Below, in pieces: positions 28,278 through 37,008 of a stretch of 64,000 bases of DNA. Under the pieces are notes generated by a model that made no database searches, had not been told where the DNA came from, and saw nothing but the letters and a program-made list of their open reading frames with translations. The translations under genes were made by a program, and so were the position numbers. This stretch comes from Jiangella alba (GTDB lineage Bacteria > Actinomycetota > Actinomycetes > Jiangellales > Jiangellaceae). The number at the start of each line of letters is the position of its first letter. Within the stretch, counting starts at the first letter, position 1. The DNA lies in assembly GCF_900106035.1 (NCBI RefSeq), contig NZ_FNUC01000003.1, forward strand, positions 2,721,501 to 2,785,500, written 5' to 3'.

Positions 28278-30665
28278 ATGAGCTCCGACCCGACGACCAT
28301 GCCGGCCGATGTGGGGCGCGGGCTCTCGACGGCGGAGGTGGCGGCGCGCATCGCGGCCGGCCGCACCAACGACGTCCCGGCGCGGGCCAGTCGCGGCACC
28401 TGGGAGATCGTCCGCGGCAACGTCTTCACCCGCATCAACGCGATCCTCCTGGTGCTGTTCCTCATCGTGCTCGGCACCGGTTCGCTGCTGGACGGCCTGT
28501 TCGGCGGCATGATCGTCGCGAACAGCGTCGTGGGCATGATCCAGGAACTGCGCGCCAAGCGCACCCTCGACCGCCTCACCATCGTCGGGCAGGCCCGCCC
28601 GCGGGTGCGCCGCGACGGCACCGCCGTCGAGCTGGCCCCGAACGAGGTGGTCGCCGACGACGTCATCGAGATGGGCGCCGGCGACCAGGTCGTCGTCGAC
28701 GGCGAGGTGGTGGCGGCCGACGCGCTCGAGGTCGACGAGTCGCTGCTGACCGGCGAGTCCGACCCGGTCGTGAAGCACGCCGGCGACCCGGTGATGTCGG
28801 GCAGCTTCGTGGTGGCCGGCAACGGCGCCTACCGCGCCACCAAGGTGGGCCGCGAGGCGTACGCGGCCCGGCTGTCCGAGGAGGCCAGCCGGTTCACGCT
28901 GGTCAACTCCGATCTGCGCAACGGCGTCAACACCATCCTGCGGTTCATCACCTACCTGCTGATCCCGGCCGGCGCGCTGTCCATCTACAACCAGCTCTCC
29001 GGCGACCAGGACCTCCCCGACGCGCTGCGCGGCATGGTCGCGGCGCTGGTGCCGATGGTGCCCGAGGGCCTGGTGCTCATGCTGTCCATCGCGTTCGCGG
29101 TCGGCGTGGTCCGGCTGGGCCGGCGGCAGTGCCTGGTGAACGAGCTGCCGGCCATCGAGGGGCTGGCCCGGGTCGACGTCGTGTGCGCCGACAAGACCGG
29201 CACCCTGACGGAGAACGCCATGCGGCTGGCGGAGATCCGCGACCTCGACGGCGAACCCGGCAGCACCCGGACGGCGCTGGGCGCGCTGGCCGCCGCCGAC
29301 CCCCGTCCGAACGCCAGCCTGCAGGCCATCGCCGAGGCGCACCCCGACGACCCCGGCTGGCGGGTCACCGGCGTGGCGCCGTTCTCGTCGGCGCGCAAGT
29401 GGAGCGGTGCGAGCTTCGACGGCCACGGCGACTGGCTGCTCGGCGCGCCCGACGTGCTGCTGCCGGCCGGCGACCCGGTGCGCGACGACGCCGAGCGGAC
29501 CGCCGCGCAGGGACTGCGGGTGCTGCTGCTCGGCCGCTCCGACCGGCCGGTCGACGACGCCGGCGCGCCCGGCGCCGTCACCCCGGCGGCGCTGCTGGTG
29601 CTGGACCAGAAGGTCCGCCCCGACGCCAAGGACACGCTGGCCTACTTCGCCGAGCAGAGCGTCACCGTCAAGGTGATCTCCGGCGACAACGCGGCCTCGG
29701 TCGGCGCCGTCGCGGGGTCGCTCGGGCTGCCGGGCGCCGCGCACACCGTCGACGCCCGCACGCTGCCCGAGCAGCGCGACGCGCTCGCCGACGTGCTCGA
29801 CGACAACGCCGTCTTCGGCCGCGTCTCACCCGACCAGAAGCGGGCCATGGTCGGGGCGCTGCAGTCGCGCGGGCACACCGTCGCGATGACCGGCGACGGC
29901 GTCAACGACGTGCTCGCGCTCAAGGACGCCGACATCGGCGTCGCGATGGGCGCCGGCAGCCCGGCCACCCGGTCCGTCGCGCAGATCGTGCTGCTCGACA
30001 ACAAGTTCGCCACGCTGCCGCACGTCGTGGCCGAGGGCCGCCGCGTCATCGGCAACATCGAGCGGGTCGCCACGTTGTTCCTCACCAAGACGGTGTACTC
30101 GGTGCTGCTGGCGTTCATGGTGGGCGTGCCCGGGCTGGTCGGGTTCGACCCGCTGCCGTACCCGTTCTTCCCGCGCCACGTCACCATCACCGGCTGGTTC
30201 ACCATCGGCCTGCCCGCGTTCGTGCTGTCGCTGGCGCCCAACACCGAGCGGGCCCGGCCCGGCTTCGTCGGCCGGGTCATGCGCACGTCGGTGCCGGCCG
30301 GCATCGTCATCGGGGCGGCCTGTTTCGTCGCGTACCTGCTCACCTACCAGGGCGCCGACGCGACCGAGGCCGAGCGGACGCAGTCGACCACCACGGCGCT
30401 GATCACGCTGACGATCATCGCGCTCTGGGTGCTGGCCATCGTCGCCCGGCCGTACGCGCCGTGGAAGATCGCGCTGGTCGTCGTCATGGCGGCGTCGTCG
30501 GCGCTGATGTTCGTGCTGCCGTTCACCCAGGACCTGTTCCTGCTCGACCCCAGCAACACCGGGTACACCGTCATCGGGCTGATCTGCGCGGGCGCCGGCG
30601 TCGTGCTGGTCGAGCTGGTGTGGGCGTGGAGCGGGCGGCAGGGTCAGGCCGACTCCGACGACTGA
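28278..30665 (+). CDS. P-type ATPase, CtpE-like (probable calcium transporter)
   Basis: A 795-residue P-type ATPase. TGES (158-161) in the actuator, membrane motif [10 protein letters not shown] (259-268), phosphorylation site DKTGT with Asp305, hinge TGDGVND, about ten membrane segments, and no N-terminal metal domain. The PEGL motif and short length match CtpE of mycobacteria, which has been linked to Ca2+ uptake. It follows the response regulator by 21 bp and overlaps the kinase gene's end by 22 bp. DosR controls a P-type ATPase (CtpF) in Mycobacterium, a partial parallel. Confidence 0.9.
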   Translation: MSSDPTTMPADVGRGLSTAEVAARIAAGRTNDVPARASRGTWEIVRGNVFTRINAILLVLFLIVLGTGSLLDGLFGGMIVANSVVGMIQELRAKRTLDRLTIVGQARPRVRRDGTAVELAPNEVVADDVIEMGAGDQVVVDGEVVAADALEVDESLLTGESDPVVKHAGDPVMSGSFVVAGNGAYRATKVGREAYAARLSEEASRFTLVNSDLRNGVNTILRFITYLLIPAGALSIYNQLSGDQDLPDALRGMVAALVPMVPEGLVLMLSIAFAVGVVRLGRRQCLVNELPAIEGLARVDVVCADKTGTLTENAMRLAEIRDLDGEPGSTRTALGALAAADPRPNASLQAIAEAHPDDPGWRVTGVAPFSSARKWSGASFDGHGDWLLGAPDVLLPAGDPVRDDAERTAAQGLRVLLLGRSDRPVDDAGAPGAVTPAALLVLDQKVRPDAKDTLAYFAEQSVTVKVISGDNAASVGAVAGSLGLPGAAHTVDARTLPEQRDALADVLDDNAVFGRVSPDQKRAMVGALQSRGHTVAMTGDGVNDVLALKDADIGVAMGAGSPATRSVAQIVLLDNKFATLPHVVAEGRRVIGNIERVATLFLTKTVYSVLLAFMVGVPGLVGFDPLPYPFFPRHVTITGWFTIGLPAFVLSLAPNTERARPGFVGRVMRTSVPAGIVIGAACFVAYLLTYQGADATEAERTQSTTTALITLTIIALWVLAIVARPYAPWKIALVVVMAASSALMFVLPFTQDLFLLDPSNTGYTVIGLICAGAGVVLVELVWAWSGRQGQADSDD

Positions 30666-32365
30666 GCGCCGCCGGCCGGGACGTCCCAGCGCACCACGGT
30701 GCCGCCGTCGGGGCCGGGCCCGGCGGTGAACGTCCCGCCCAGGCGGGCCGCCCGCTCGGCCAGGTTGGCCAGCCCGCTGCGGTGCGGCACCTCCGGCAGC
30801 CCGACGCCGTTGTCGGTGACGGTGACCCGCACGCGGCCGCCGGACAGCTCGACGACGGCGCCGGCGCGGCTCGCCTTGGCGTGCCGGACGACGTTCGACA
30901 GCGACTCCTGCAGCACCGGCACCAGCTGCTCGGCGATCTCGTCGGAGACGGCGTTGTCGAGCTCGCCGATCAGCTGCAGGCCAGGCGCGAACCCGAGCTG
31001 CTCCCCCGCCGACTGGACGACGGCGACCAGCCGGCCGCGCAGGGTGTCGGTGACGTCGTCCTTGGACGACTGCAGGGCGAAGATGGTCGAGCGGATCTGC
31101 CGGATCGTGGCGTCGAGGTCGTCGACGGTGCGCTCGACCCGCGCGGCGACGTCCGGACGGTCGATCAGCCGGGCCGCCGCGGTGAGGCTCATCGCGCTGG
31201 CGAACAGCCGCTGGACCACGACGTCGTGCAGGTCGCGGGCGATGCGCTCGCGGTCGTCGACCAGCCCGTGCCGCTCGGCGTCCTTGCGCGCGTCGGCCAG
31301 TTCCAGCCCGACGGCGGCCTGGCTGGCGAAGGCCTGCAGCATGCGCACCGTCGGCCCGGCGAACGGGTGCTCGCCGCGCTGTCGCGCCAGCACCAGTACG
31401 CCACGCACCTGCGGCTCGGCGCCCAGCGGCACCAGCAGCGCGGGACCGGCCGGCAGGCGGTCCAGCAGCGGGGCCGGCTCGACGCCGCGGCGGATCTCGG
31501 CGACGACGCGCGGCTCGCCGGAGCGCAGCACCGCCTCGGACAGCGTCCCCTCGGCGGAGAACCGCAGCCCGTTCAGCCCGTCGGCGCCGTCGCCGTGGGC
31601 CGTCAGCACCCGCATCAGCCCGGCGGCGTCGTCGTCGGGCGCGATGACCACCGCGGTGCGCGACGACGACATCGTCCGCGCGTGCGACGCGATCAGCATC
31701 AGCGCGTCGTCGACCGAGCTGCCGGACAGCAGCGCCTGGGTGACCTCGGCGGACGCGTCGAGCCAGGTCTCGCGGCGGCGGCTGGCGTCGTAGAGGCGGG
31801 CGTTCTCGATGGCGATGCCCGCGGCCGTGGCCAGCGCCGTCACGATGGTCTCGTCCTGCTCCTCGAAGTCGCGGCCGCCGTTCTTCTCCGTCAGGTACAG
31901 GTTGCCGAACACGGCGTCGCGGACCCGGATGGGCACGCCGAGGAAGCTGTGCATCGGCGGGTGCCCCTCCGGGAACCCGTACGACTCCGGGTGCCCGGAG
32001 ATCTCGTCCAGCCGCAGCGACCGCGGCTCCTTGATCAGCAGGCCGAGCAGGCCGCGGCCGTGCGGCCAGTGCGCGATGTGGGCGATCTCGTCCTCGGACA
32101 GCCCGACCGGGATGAACTGTGCCAGCTGGCCGTCGTCGCCGATGACGCCGAGCGCGCCGTAGCGGCAGTCGACGAGGTCGGTCGCGACCTCGACGATGCG
32201 CCGCAGGACGCTCTCGAGGTCCAGCTCGCGGCCGATCGACACGACCGCCTCGAGCAGCGCGTGCACACCGTCGCGCGCCGCGACGACGGCCTGCAGGCGC
32301 GCCTGCACCTCCGTCATCAGCCGATCGAGCGGCACCTTCGGCAGAAGCTGCTCGGACTCGTACAC
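30644..32365 (-). CDS. GAF-GAF sensor histidine kinase, DosS/DevS-like
   Basis: A 573-residue kinase. GAF A at about 48-192, with [12 protein letters not shown] (134-145) in the region that holds the haem His of DosS/DosT; GAF B at about 215-360; HisKA_3 with phospho-accepting His380 in [16 protein letters not shown]; HATPase C-terminal ([22 protein letters not shown]). No membrane segment. It likely senses redox or a gas through GAF A and acts on the regulator at 27588. GTG start at 32365; a DosR-like box lies 87 bp upstream. Confidence 0.92.
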   Translation of the reverse strand: MYESEQLLPKVPLDRLMTEVQARLQAVVAARDGVHALLEAVVSIGRELDLESVLRRIVEVATDLVDCRYGALGVIGDDGQLAQFIPVGLSEDEIAHIAHWPHGRGLLGLLIKEPRSLRLDEISGHPESYGFPEGHPPMHSFLGVPIRVRDAVFGNLYLTEKNGGRDFEEQDETIVTALATAAGIAIENARLYDASRRRETWLDASAEVTQALLSGSSVDDALMLIASHARTMSSSRTAVVIAPDDDAAGLMRVLTAHGDGADGLNGLRFSAEGTLSEAVLRSGEPRVVAEIRRGVEPAPLLDRLPAGPALLVPLGAEPQVRGVLVLARQRGEHPFAGPTVRMLQAFASQAAVGLELADARKDAERHGLVDDRERIARDLHDVVVQRLFASAMSLTAAARLIDRPDVAARVERTVDDLDATIRQIRSTIFALQSSKDDVTDTLRGRLVAVVQSAGEQLGFAPGLQLIGELDNAVSDEIAEQLVPVLQESLSNVVRHAKASRAGAVVELSGGRVRVTVTDNGVGLPEVPHRSGLANLAERAARLGGTFTAGPGPDGGTVVRWDVPAGGAQSSESA

Positions 32366-32451
32366 TCTCTCGACCCCCTACCGCCCGCGCCAAGTTTCCC
32401 ATCGAGCAGCGACGATGTCGAGGATGACCAGGCCGAGGGTCCCGGCGTGGC

Positions 32452-32465
32452 GGGACCTTGGTCCC
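32452..32465. promoter_or_regulatory. DosR-like box
   Basis: GGGACCTTGGTCCC, the same GGGAC-N4-GTCCC core as at 27538, including the GGTCCCAT right flank shared by both. It lies in the 269-bp gap between the kinase gene and the DUF1905 gene and could serve either. Confidence 0.65.
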
Positions 32466-32634
32466 ATCGGAGTCCGACCTTCGCCCGCTCGCGCTCACCG
32501 TCGCTGCGCGGTGCACTGGGGTGGGGCGGATCACACCAGCCGCACCCGCGGGGGATGGCTCGGGGCCGGTATCGGGGGTTGCCGGCCCCGAGTCAACATC
32601 CGGCGCTGTCGGTGCCGGATGCCAGACTGGCCCG

Positions 32635-32931
32635 GTGCTGGAGTTCACGTTCGACGCCGGCTTGTGGGCGTACGACGGCGAGATGTCGTGGGTGTTCGTC
32701 ACCGTGCCGCCCGACGTCTCGGACGAGATCCGCGCCGTGCCCCGCCCGCCCCGGCCCGGCTTCGGGTCGTTGAAGGTCGGTGTGCGCCTCGGCGGCTCCT
32801 CCTGGTCCACCTCGATCTTCCCCGACTCCACCAGCGGCGGCTACGTGCTGCCGGTGAAGAAGGCGGTCCGTACCGCCGAGGGCGTCGACGACGGCGACAT
32901 GGTCACCGTCGAGCTGACCGTCCGCGACTAG
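32635..32931 (+). CDS. DUF1905 domain protein
   Basis: A 98-residue protein made of one DUF1905 domain: LEFTFDAGLWAYDGEMSWVF, GSLKVGVRLGGSSWSTSIFP, GYVLPVKKAVRTAEGVDDGD and TVELTVRD. The fold is a small beta-barrel of unknown role, often beside YdeI/OmpD-type proteins. GTG start at 32635; there is no strong ribosome site. The 32452 DosR-like box lies 169 bp upstream. Confidence 0.85.
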   Translation: MLEFTFDAGLWAYDGEMSWVFVTVPPDVSDEIRAVPRPPRPGFGSLKVGVRLGGSSWSTSIFPDSTSGGYVLPVKKAVRTAEGVDDGDMVTVELTVRD

Positions 32932-32951
32932 CCGACGGGGCCGGGCGGGCG

Positions 32952-33290
32952 TCAGCCGGTCCAGACGGCGATCAGCCCGACCTGCACGGCGAGCACCGCG
33001 ACGATGGCCAGCCACTGCCGCCCGACCGGCCAGTGCCGGGCGACGGTCGCCACCAGGAGCACGGCGCCGCCCACGCCGCCGACGACGCCGGTGATCGCCG
33101 GTCCGGCCGAGCCCGACAACAGCCCGCCCACCGCGACCACCAGGGCCAGCGTCGACGTCCCGATGATCAGGGAGTCGCGCACGAACCCCTCGGCCAGCGA
33201 GGCGAGCGCGGCGGGAATGGCGCCGCGGCGGCGCGGCGGCGTCCGGGACGGCTCGGGCGCGACATCCTCGGCGGGCTGGTCACCGGACAT
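32952..33290 (-). CDS. Small membrane protein of unknown function
   Basis: A 112-residue protein with a polar, basic N-terminus (TPPRRRGAIP) and probably three membrane segments (SLIIGTSTLALVVAVGGLL, ITGVVGGVGGAVLLVATVA, WLAIVAVLAVQVGLIAVW). I do not recognise a family. The ATG at 33290 is 29 bp from a TCACCC-N5-GGGTGA palindrome shared with the DUF7144-like gene on the other side. A GTG at 33299 would add three residues. Confidence 0.7.
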   Translation of the reverse strand: MSGDQPAEDVAPEPSRTPPRRRGAIPAALASLAEGFVRDSLIIGTSTLALVVAVGGLLSGSAGPAITGVVGGVGGAVLLVATVARHWPVGRQWLAIVAVLAVQVGLIAVWTG

Positions 33291-33319
33291 ATCGGTCACT
33301 CTACGAGTATCCGGCGGGA

Positions 33320-33336
33320 TCACCCCCGGTGGGTGA
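33320..33336. promoter_or_regulatory. Candidate operator TCACCC-N5-GGGTGA, copy 1
   Basis: TCACCCCCGGTGGGTGA lies between divergent membrane-protein genes (starts 33290 and 33408). First of eight 17-bp copies found from 33 to 53 kb. Confidence 0.6.
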
Positions 33337-33407
33337 TGCCGCTGCCGCCGCGCCGCCGGAAAAGTGGGAAACCGGGGACCTCCCCGCGTCAGCTCGCAGG
33401 AGGAGTC

Positions 33408-33833
33408 ATGACCGATTTCCGCACCTCGCCGACCGAGACGCCCAGGCCGGAGCCGTCCGGCTGGGCGACCGGCGGCGTCATCTTCGCGGCCACGATGATG
33501 GTCCTCATCGGCGTCTTCCAGGCGCTCGAGGGCCTGGCGGCGATCATCGACGACGAGTTCTTCGTCGTCCTGCCCAATTACACGTTCGACCTCGACACCA
33601 CCGCGTGGGGCTGGGTGCACCTGATCCTCGGCATCGTCATCGCGCTGGCCGGGTTCTTCCTGTTCACCGGCAGTGCCGTGGCCGGCGGGGTGGCGATCGG
33701 GCTCGCCGGACTGAGCGCGATCGCCAACTTCTTCTTCATCCCGTACTACCCGTTCTGGTCGCTGCTGATCATCGCGATCGACATCTTCGTGATCTGGGCG
33801 ATCGCGAGGTCCGGCGTCCTCAGCGGGAGGTAG
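33408..33833 (+). CDS. DUF7144-like four-helix membrane protein
   Basis: A 141-residue membrane protein with four segments: GGVIFAATMMVLIGVFQALE, WGWVHLILGIVIALAGFFLF, VAGGVAIGLAGLSAIANFFF and YPFWSLLIIAIDIFVIWAIA. The loop FFVVLPNYTFDLDTTAWGWVH is typical of this actinobacterial family, whose role is unknown. AGGAGG lies 6 nt before the ATG. A copy of the 17-bp palindrome stands 71 bp upstream. Confidence 0.82.
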   Translation: MTDFRTSPTETPRPEPSGWATGGVIFAATMMVLIGVFQALEGLAAIIDDEFFVVLPNYTFDLDTTAWGWVHLILGIVIALAGFFLFTGSAVAGGVAIGLAGLSAIANFFFIPYYPFWSLLIIAIDIFVIWAIARSGVLSGR

Positions 33834-33834
33834 C

Positions 33835-34926
33835 TCAGCGCAGCAGGACCGGCCGCGAGCAGCCGAACTCGGCCACCCAGCCCTCGACCTCGGTGTCGCC
33901 GGAGACGACGAGGCCGCGGCCGCCGGGCAGCACGCCGTCGTCGACGATGCTGCGCAGGCCGGTCCAGGCGTCGAGGTCGTCGTGGCCGTGGATCTCCGAC
34001 TGCACCGGCCAGTCCGGCACCCCGGCGAGCGCGGTCGTGGCGGCTTCCGCCGCGGCCGCGTCGCCGGCGTCGGTGGCCCGGATCCATCCCTCGATCCAGG
34101 CGCACCGGGCCTCGGACTCGACGGTGTACGCCAGCGCGTGCCGGGTGGTGACGCCGCCGGACGGGGTGACCCGCAGGCCGTCGGGCAGTGCGGCGCCGCC
34201 GAGCATCGCGTCGGCCGTCGCGACGATGTCCTCGGACCGGACGATGTCGCCGGGCAGCGCGGACAGCCAGGTCGCCGCGTCCACCTGCGTCACCGCGGCG
34301 AGCAGGTCCGCGAACTCGGCGTCGTCCATCGGCGAGCGCCAGGTCATCAGCTCCACGAAGGCGTCGCCCTGCTCCCAGACGGCGTTCCAGTCGCCGTCGC
34401 CGTACGAGAACACCGTCGCCCGGTGGCCGGCGACGACCGCCTCGCTGACGGTGTCGGCCGCGCCCTCGCGGCTGGCGATGGCGGCCGGCGCGTCGGCCGA
34501 GGTGCTCCACGAGAGATGCGCCTCGCTGGCGCCGTCGGTGAACCGCATGGTCCCGTCGCCGGGATCGAGTTCGTCGGCGCTCTCGACCCGCCAGTCCGGC
34601 GCGTCGACGAGCAGCCGCGGCGTCTGGTCGGCCAGCGCGATCGCCTCGCTCGCCCACACCACCGGGTCGTCGCCCTGCGTGCTGACCAGGGCGGTGACGC
34701 CGACGGCTGCGGCCGCGGCGACGGCGCCCAGGGTGGCCAGCCGGCGGACCCGGCGGCGCGGCCGGCGAGCCGGCGCGGGCGCGCGGCCGGCCGGGAGCAC
34801 CGGCTCCGGCGCGGTGCGGATCAGGCTCATCAGCTCCGCCTCGGCGGCGCTGCCGGTCAGGGTGACGATCTCCTCGTCGCTGTGCTGCGCGGCCCGGCGG
34901 ACCAGCGCGGTCATGGGGTCGGTCAC
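33835..34926 (-). CDS. Membrane-anchored protein coupled to an ECF sigma factor
   Basis: A 363-residue protein with a short cytosolic N-terminus (1-60, basic PARRPRRRVRR just before the membrane), one membrane segment (about 62-81) and a large extracytoplasmic domain. Its GTG overlaps the sigma-factor stop (GTGA), the classic layout of an anti-sigma factor. I do not see the HXXXCXXC zinc motif, so it may be a non-ZAS anti-sigma or a CU044_5270-like lipoprotein partner. Ends 1 bp after the DUF7144-like stop, convergent. Confidence 0.75.
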   Translation of the reverse strand: MTDPMTALVRRAAQHSDEEIVTLTGSAAEAELMSLIRTAPEPVLPAGRAPAPARRPRRRVRRLATLGAVAAAAAVGVTALVSTQGDDPVVWASEAIALADQTPRLLVDAPDWRVESADELDPGDGTMRFTDGASEAHLSWSTSADAPAAIASREGAADTVSEAVVAGHRATVFSYGDGDWNAVWEQGDAFVELMTWRSPMDDAEFADLLAAVTQVDAATWLSALPGDIVRSEDIVATADAMLGGAALPDGLRVTPSGGVTTRHALAYTVESEARCAWIEGWIRATDAGDAAAAEAATTALAGVPDWPVQSEIHGHDDLDAWTGLRSIVDDGVLPGGRGLVVSGDTEVEGWVAEFGCSRPVLLR

Positions 34927-35504
34927 GATTCCTCCTGGTCGTCGTGGGGGTGCGGCGCGGTCCAGCCGAGCGTCTCGAGTTCGGCGCGCAGCCGCCCGCG
35001 GGCCCGCTGCAGCCGGCTGCGCAGCGTCGACGGCGGCACCGCCAGGACCGCGGCCGCCTCGGCCGGAGTCAGGCCCTCCCAGCTGGTCAGCTCGATGACC
35101 TCGCGGTCGGCCGGGTCGAGCCGCCGTAGCGCGGCGCGGATGAGCTCGGCCTGCGGGTCGTCGCCCGGCCGGCCGGTGCGGGCCTGGGTGGCGAGGTGGT
35201 CGCGCAGCCGGGCGGCCAGCGCGTCGCGGCGGCGGTCGCCGCGGTGGTGGTTGGCGAGGACCCGCCGGGCGACGCCGTACAACCAGAGCCTGGCCTCGTC
35301 ACCGGCCGGGACGTCGTCGATGCGCCGCCAGGCGACCACGAACGTCTCGGCGATGACGTCGGCCGCATCGGCGGCGACCTCCACCCGGCGCAGCGCGTAC
35401 GCGAGCACCGTCGAGGAATGGGCGGTGTACAGGGCCTCGAACCGCTGGCGGCGCGAGGTCAGGTGATAGTCGGCGGGGTCGGGCGCTCGGGTGGTGGCCG
35501 GCAC
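34923..35504 (-). CDS. ECF-family RNA polymerase sigma factor
   Basis: A 193-residue ECF sigma factor. Region 2 at about 22-90 (RFEALYTAHSSTVLAYALRR, ETFVVAWRRIDDVP) and region 4 at about 128-180 (LDPADREVIELTSWEGLTPA, PPSTLRSRLQRARGRLR). GTG start at 35504. An imperfect inverted repeat (35510-35540) lies directly upstream. The overlapping downstream gene is its probable membrane regulator; no target promoter can be assigned by eye. Confidence 0.92.
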   Translation of the reverse strand: MPATTRAPDPADYHLTSRRQRFEALYTAHSSTVLAYALRRVEVAADAADVIAETFVVAWRRIDDVPAGDEARLWLYGVARRVLANHHRGDRRRDALAARLRDHLATQARTGRPGDDPQAELIRAALRRLDPADREVIELTSWEGLTPAEAAAVLAVPPSTLRSRLQRARGRLRAELETLGWTAPHPHDDQEES

Positions 35505-35509
35505 GGTCT

Positions 35510-35540
35510 CCCTCTCTACGCGGAACGTTGACGTAGAGGG
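35510..35540. promoter_or_regulatory. Inverted repeat upstream of the ECF sigma gene
   Basis: CCCTCTCTACG (35510-35520) and CGTAGAGGG (35532-35540) pair apart from a 2-nt bulge, with an 11-nt loop CGGAACGTTGA. It overlaps the ribosome-binding region of the sigma gene. It may be an operator, an autoregulated promoter or an RNA hairpin that hides the start. Confidence 0.5.
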
Positions 35541-35580
35541 ATGTCCGGTGCGGGCCGCGGCGTCCCAGCCGCGCCGCGAC

Positions 35581-36504
35581 TCACACGTCCGCGACGCAGC
35601 GGAAACCGATGTTGCCGGCGGAGCTGTCCGGGGTGTTGGAGCTGCGTGCGTCGACGCGGTAGCGGAAGCAGTAGCTGTCGTGGCAGAGGTAGGAGCCGCC
35701 GCGCATCGCCTTGGCGCCGGCCCGGGCGGGGTCGCTCTGGTCGAACCAGTTCGCGCACCACTCCCACACGTTGCCGGTCATGTTGTGCAGGCCGTAGCCG
35801 TTGGGCGGGAACGCGTCGGCGGGCGCGGTGCCGACGTAGCCGTCGGCCGCGGTGTTGACGGCCGGGAAGCGGCCCTGCCAGACGTTCATGCGGTGCTCGC
35901 CGCCGGGCTCGCGCTCCTGGCCCCACGGGTACCGGTTCTGCACCAGGCCGCCGCGGGCCGCGTACTCCCACTCCTGCTCGGTGGGCAGCCGCTTGCCCGC
36001 CCAGCGGGCGTAGGCGCGGGCGTCGCGCCAGGTGACGTGCACGACGGGGTGGTCGAGGCGGTCGTCGAGCTTCGACGCCGGGCCCTCCGGGTGCCGCCAG
36101 TCGGCGCCGTACACCTCACGCCACCACGGCGCCGCCGCCACACCGCGCGTCGGCGGGTGGTCGTCGGGCAACAGCCCGGCGAAGACGAACGACGTGCCGA
36201 ACCGCTCGGCCAGCGTGATCCAGCCGGTGGCCTCGACGAACTCCGCGAACGCCGCGTTCGTCACCGTGGTGACGTCGACGCGCAACGGCGCCACGGTGAC
36301 CTCGCGGACGGGGCCCTCGCCGTCGGCCGGGTAGCCGTCGCCGGCGTCGGTGCCCATGAGGAACGTGCCGCCGGGCAGCGTGACCATGGCGCCGCCCGCG
36401 GGCCGCGCAGCCGCCGGCGGCGCCGTCACCGACGGCACCGCCAGCAGTTGATGCGTCTCGCGACCGGCCGCGCAACACGGCGCCGGGTCACTCGGCGAAG
36501 GCAT
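35581..36504 (-). CDS. Formylglycine-generating enzyme (sulfatase-modifying factor)
   Basis: A 307-residue FGE-sulfatase protein that oxidises the sulfatase active-site Cys to formylglycine, using copper and oxygen. The catalytic pair Cys274/Cys279 lies in RGGSYLCHDSYCFRYRVDAR, almost the same as in human FGE; other marks are GGTFLMGTDAGDGYPADGEG and NVWEWCANWF. The N-terminal 38 residues look non-conserved, so translation might begin later. It is last in the order sulfatase-DUF1269-FGE and overlaps DUF1269 by 17 bp, so its likely client is the sulfatase at 37009. Confidence 0.95.
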   Translation of the reverse strand: MPSPSDPAPCCAAGRETHQLLAVPSVTAPPAAARPAGGAMVTLPGGTFLMGTDAGDGYPADGEGPVREVTVAPLRVDVTTVTNAAFAEFVEATGWITLAERFGTSFVFAGLLPDDHPPTRGVAAAPWWREVYGADWRHPEGPASKLDDRLDHPVVHVTWRDARAYARWAGKRLPTEQEWEYAARGGLVQNRYPWGQEREPGGEHRMNVWQGRFPAVNTAADGYVGTAPADAFPPNGYGLHNMTGNVWEWCANWFDQSDPARAGAKAMRGGSYLCHDSYCFRYRVDARSSNTPDSSAGNIGFRCVADV

Positions 36505-36979
36505 CGCGGAGTTTCTCCTCCTGCTCCGTCGTCAGGTTGGACTGGACCAGCTCCGGCTGCATGCCGGACTCCTCGAACGCCTGCAGGACCTTGTCCTGCA
36601 CGGCGCCGCTGGTGAGGACGAACAGTGCGGACGTCCCGGGTGTGACCTTATCGCGGGTCTGCCGGATGAAGTCGTCGTCGATGCCGACGTCGCTGAGCGA
36701 CCCGCCGATCGCGCCCGCGGCCGCGCCGACCGCGGCGCCCAGCAGCGGCACGAAGAACAGCAGGCCGAACAGCAGCCCCCAGAACGCGCCGCCGAGCGCG
36801 CCGATCCTGGTCATGCTGGACAGCTGCCGGGTCTTCGGCTTCTTCTTGTCCGGCTCCCACGACACCGTGGCGGCGTCGTGGACCTGGATCAGCTCCTGCT
36901 TCTGCAACGACTCCAGCAACGTGACGGCGCGGTCGGCGGCGCTGGGGTCCTCGAACTTCCAGACGGTGAACGTGGCCAT
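36488..36979 (-). CDS. DUF1269 membrane-associated protein
   Basis: A 163-residue protein: TFTVWKFEDPSAADRAVTLL at the N-terminus, a glycine-rich double membrane segment (GALGGAFWGLLFGLLFFVPL, AAVGAAAGAIGG), then the acidic DUF1269 end (PGTSALFVLTSGAVQDKVL). A second member is encoded at 51493. The family is common in actinobacterial stress clusters and its function is unknown. It sits between the sulfatase and its activating enzyme in one operon. Confidence 0.85.
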   Translation of the reverse strand: MATFTVWKFEDPSAADRAVTLLESLQKQELIQVHDAATVSWEPDKKKPKTRQLSSMTRIGALGGAFWGLLFGLLFFVPLLGAAVGAAAGAIGGSLSDVGIDDDFIRQTRDKVTPGTSALFVLTSGAVQDKVLQAFEESGMQPELVQSNLTTEQEEKLRDAFAE

Positions 36980-37008
36980 GGTGCGGTTCTCCTCACTCTG
37001 TGCGGGAT

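Noticed and set aside
28278-30665. Heavy-metal (copper or zinc) P-type ATPase
   Set aside because: There is no CPX membrane motif and no N-terminal CXXC domain; the PEGL motif and layout fit the CtpE type.
27455-32773. A 1772-codon open frame on the plus strand across the regulator, ATPase and kinase genes
   Set aside because: It runs out of frame or antisense to genes with complete family motifs, and its translation is Arg/Gly/Pro/Ala-rich without domains. Long empty frames are normal in DNA of this GC content.
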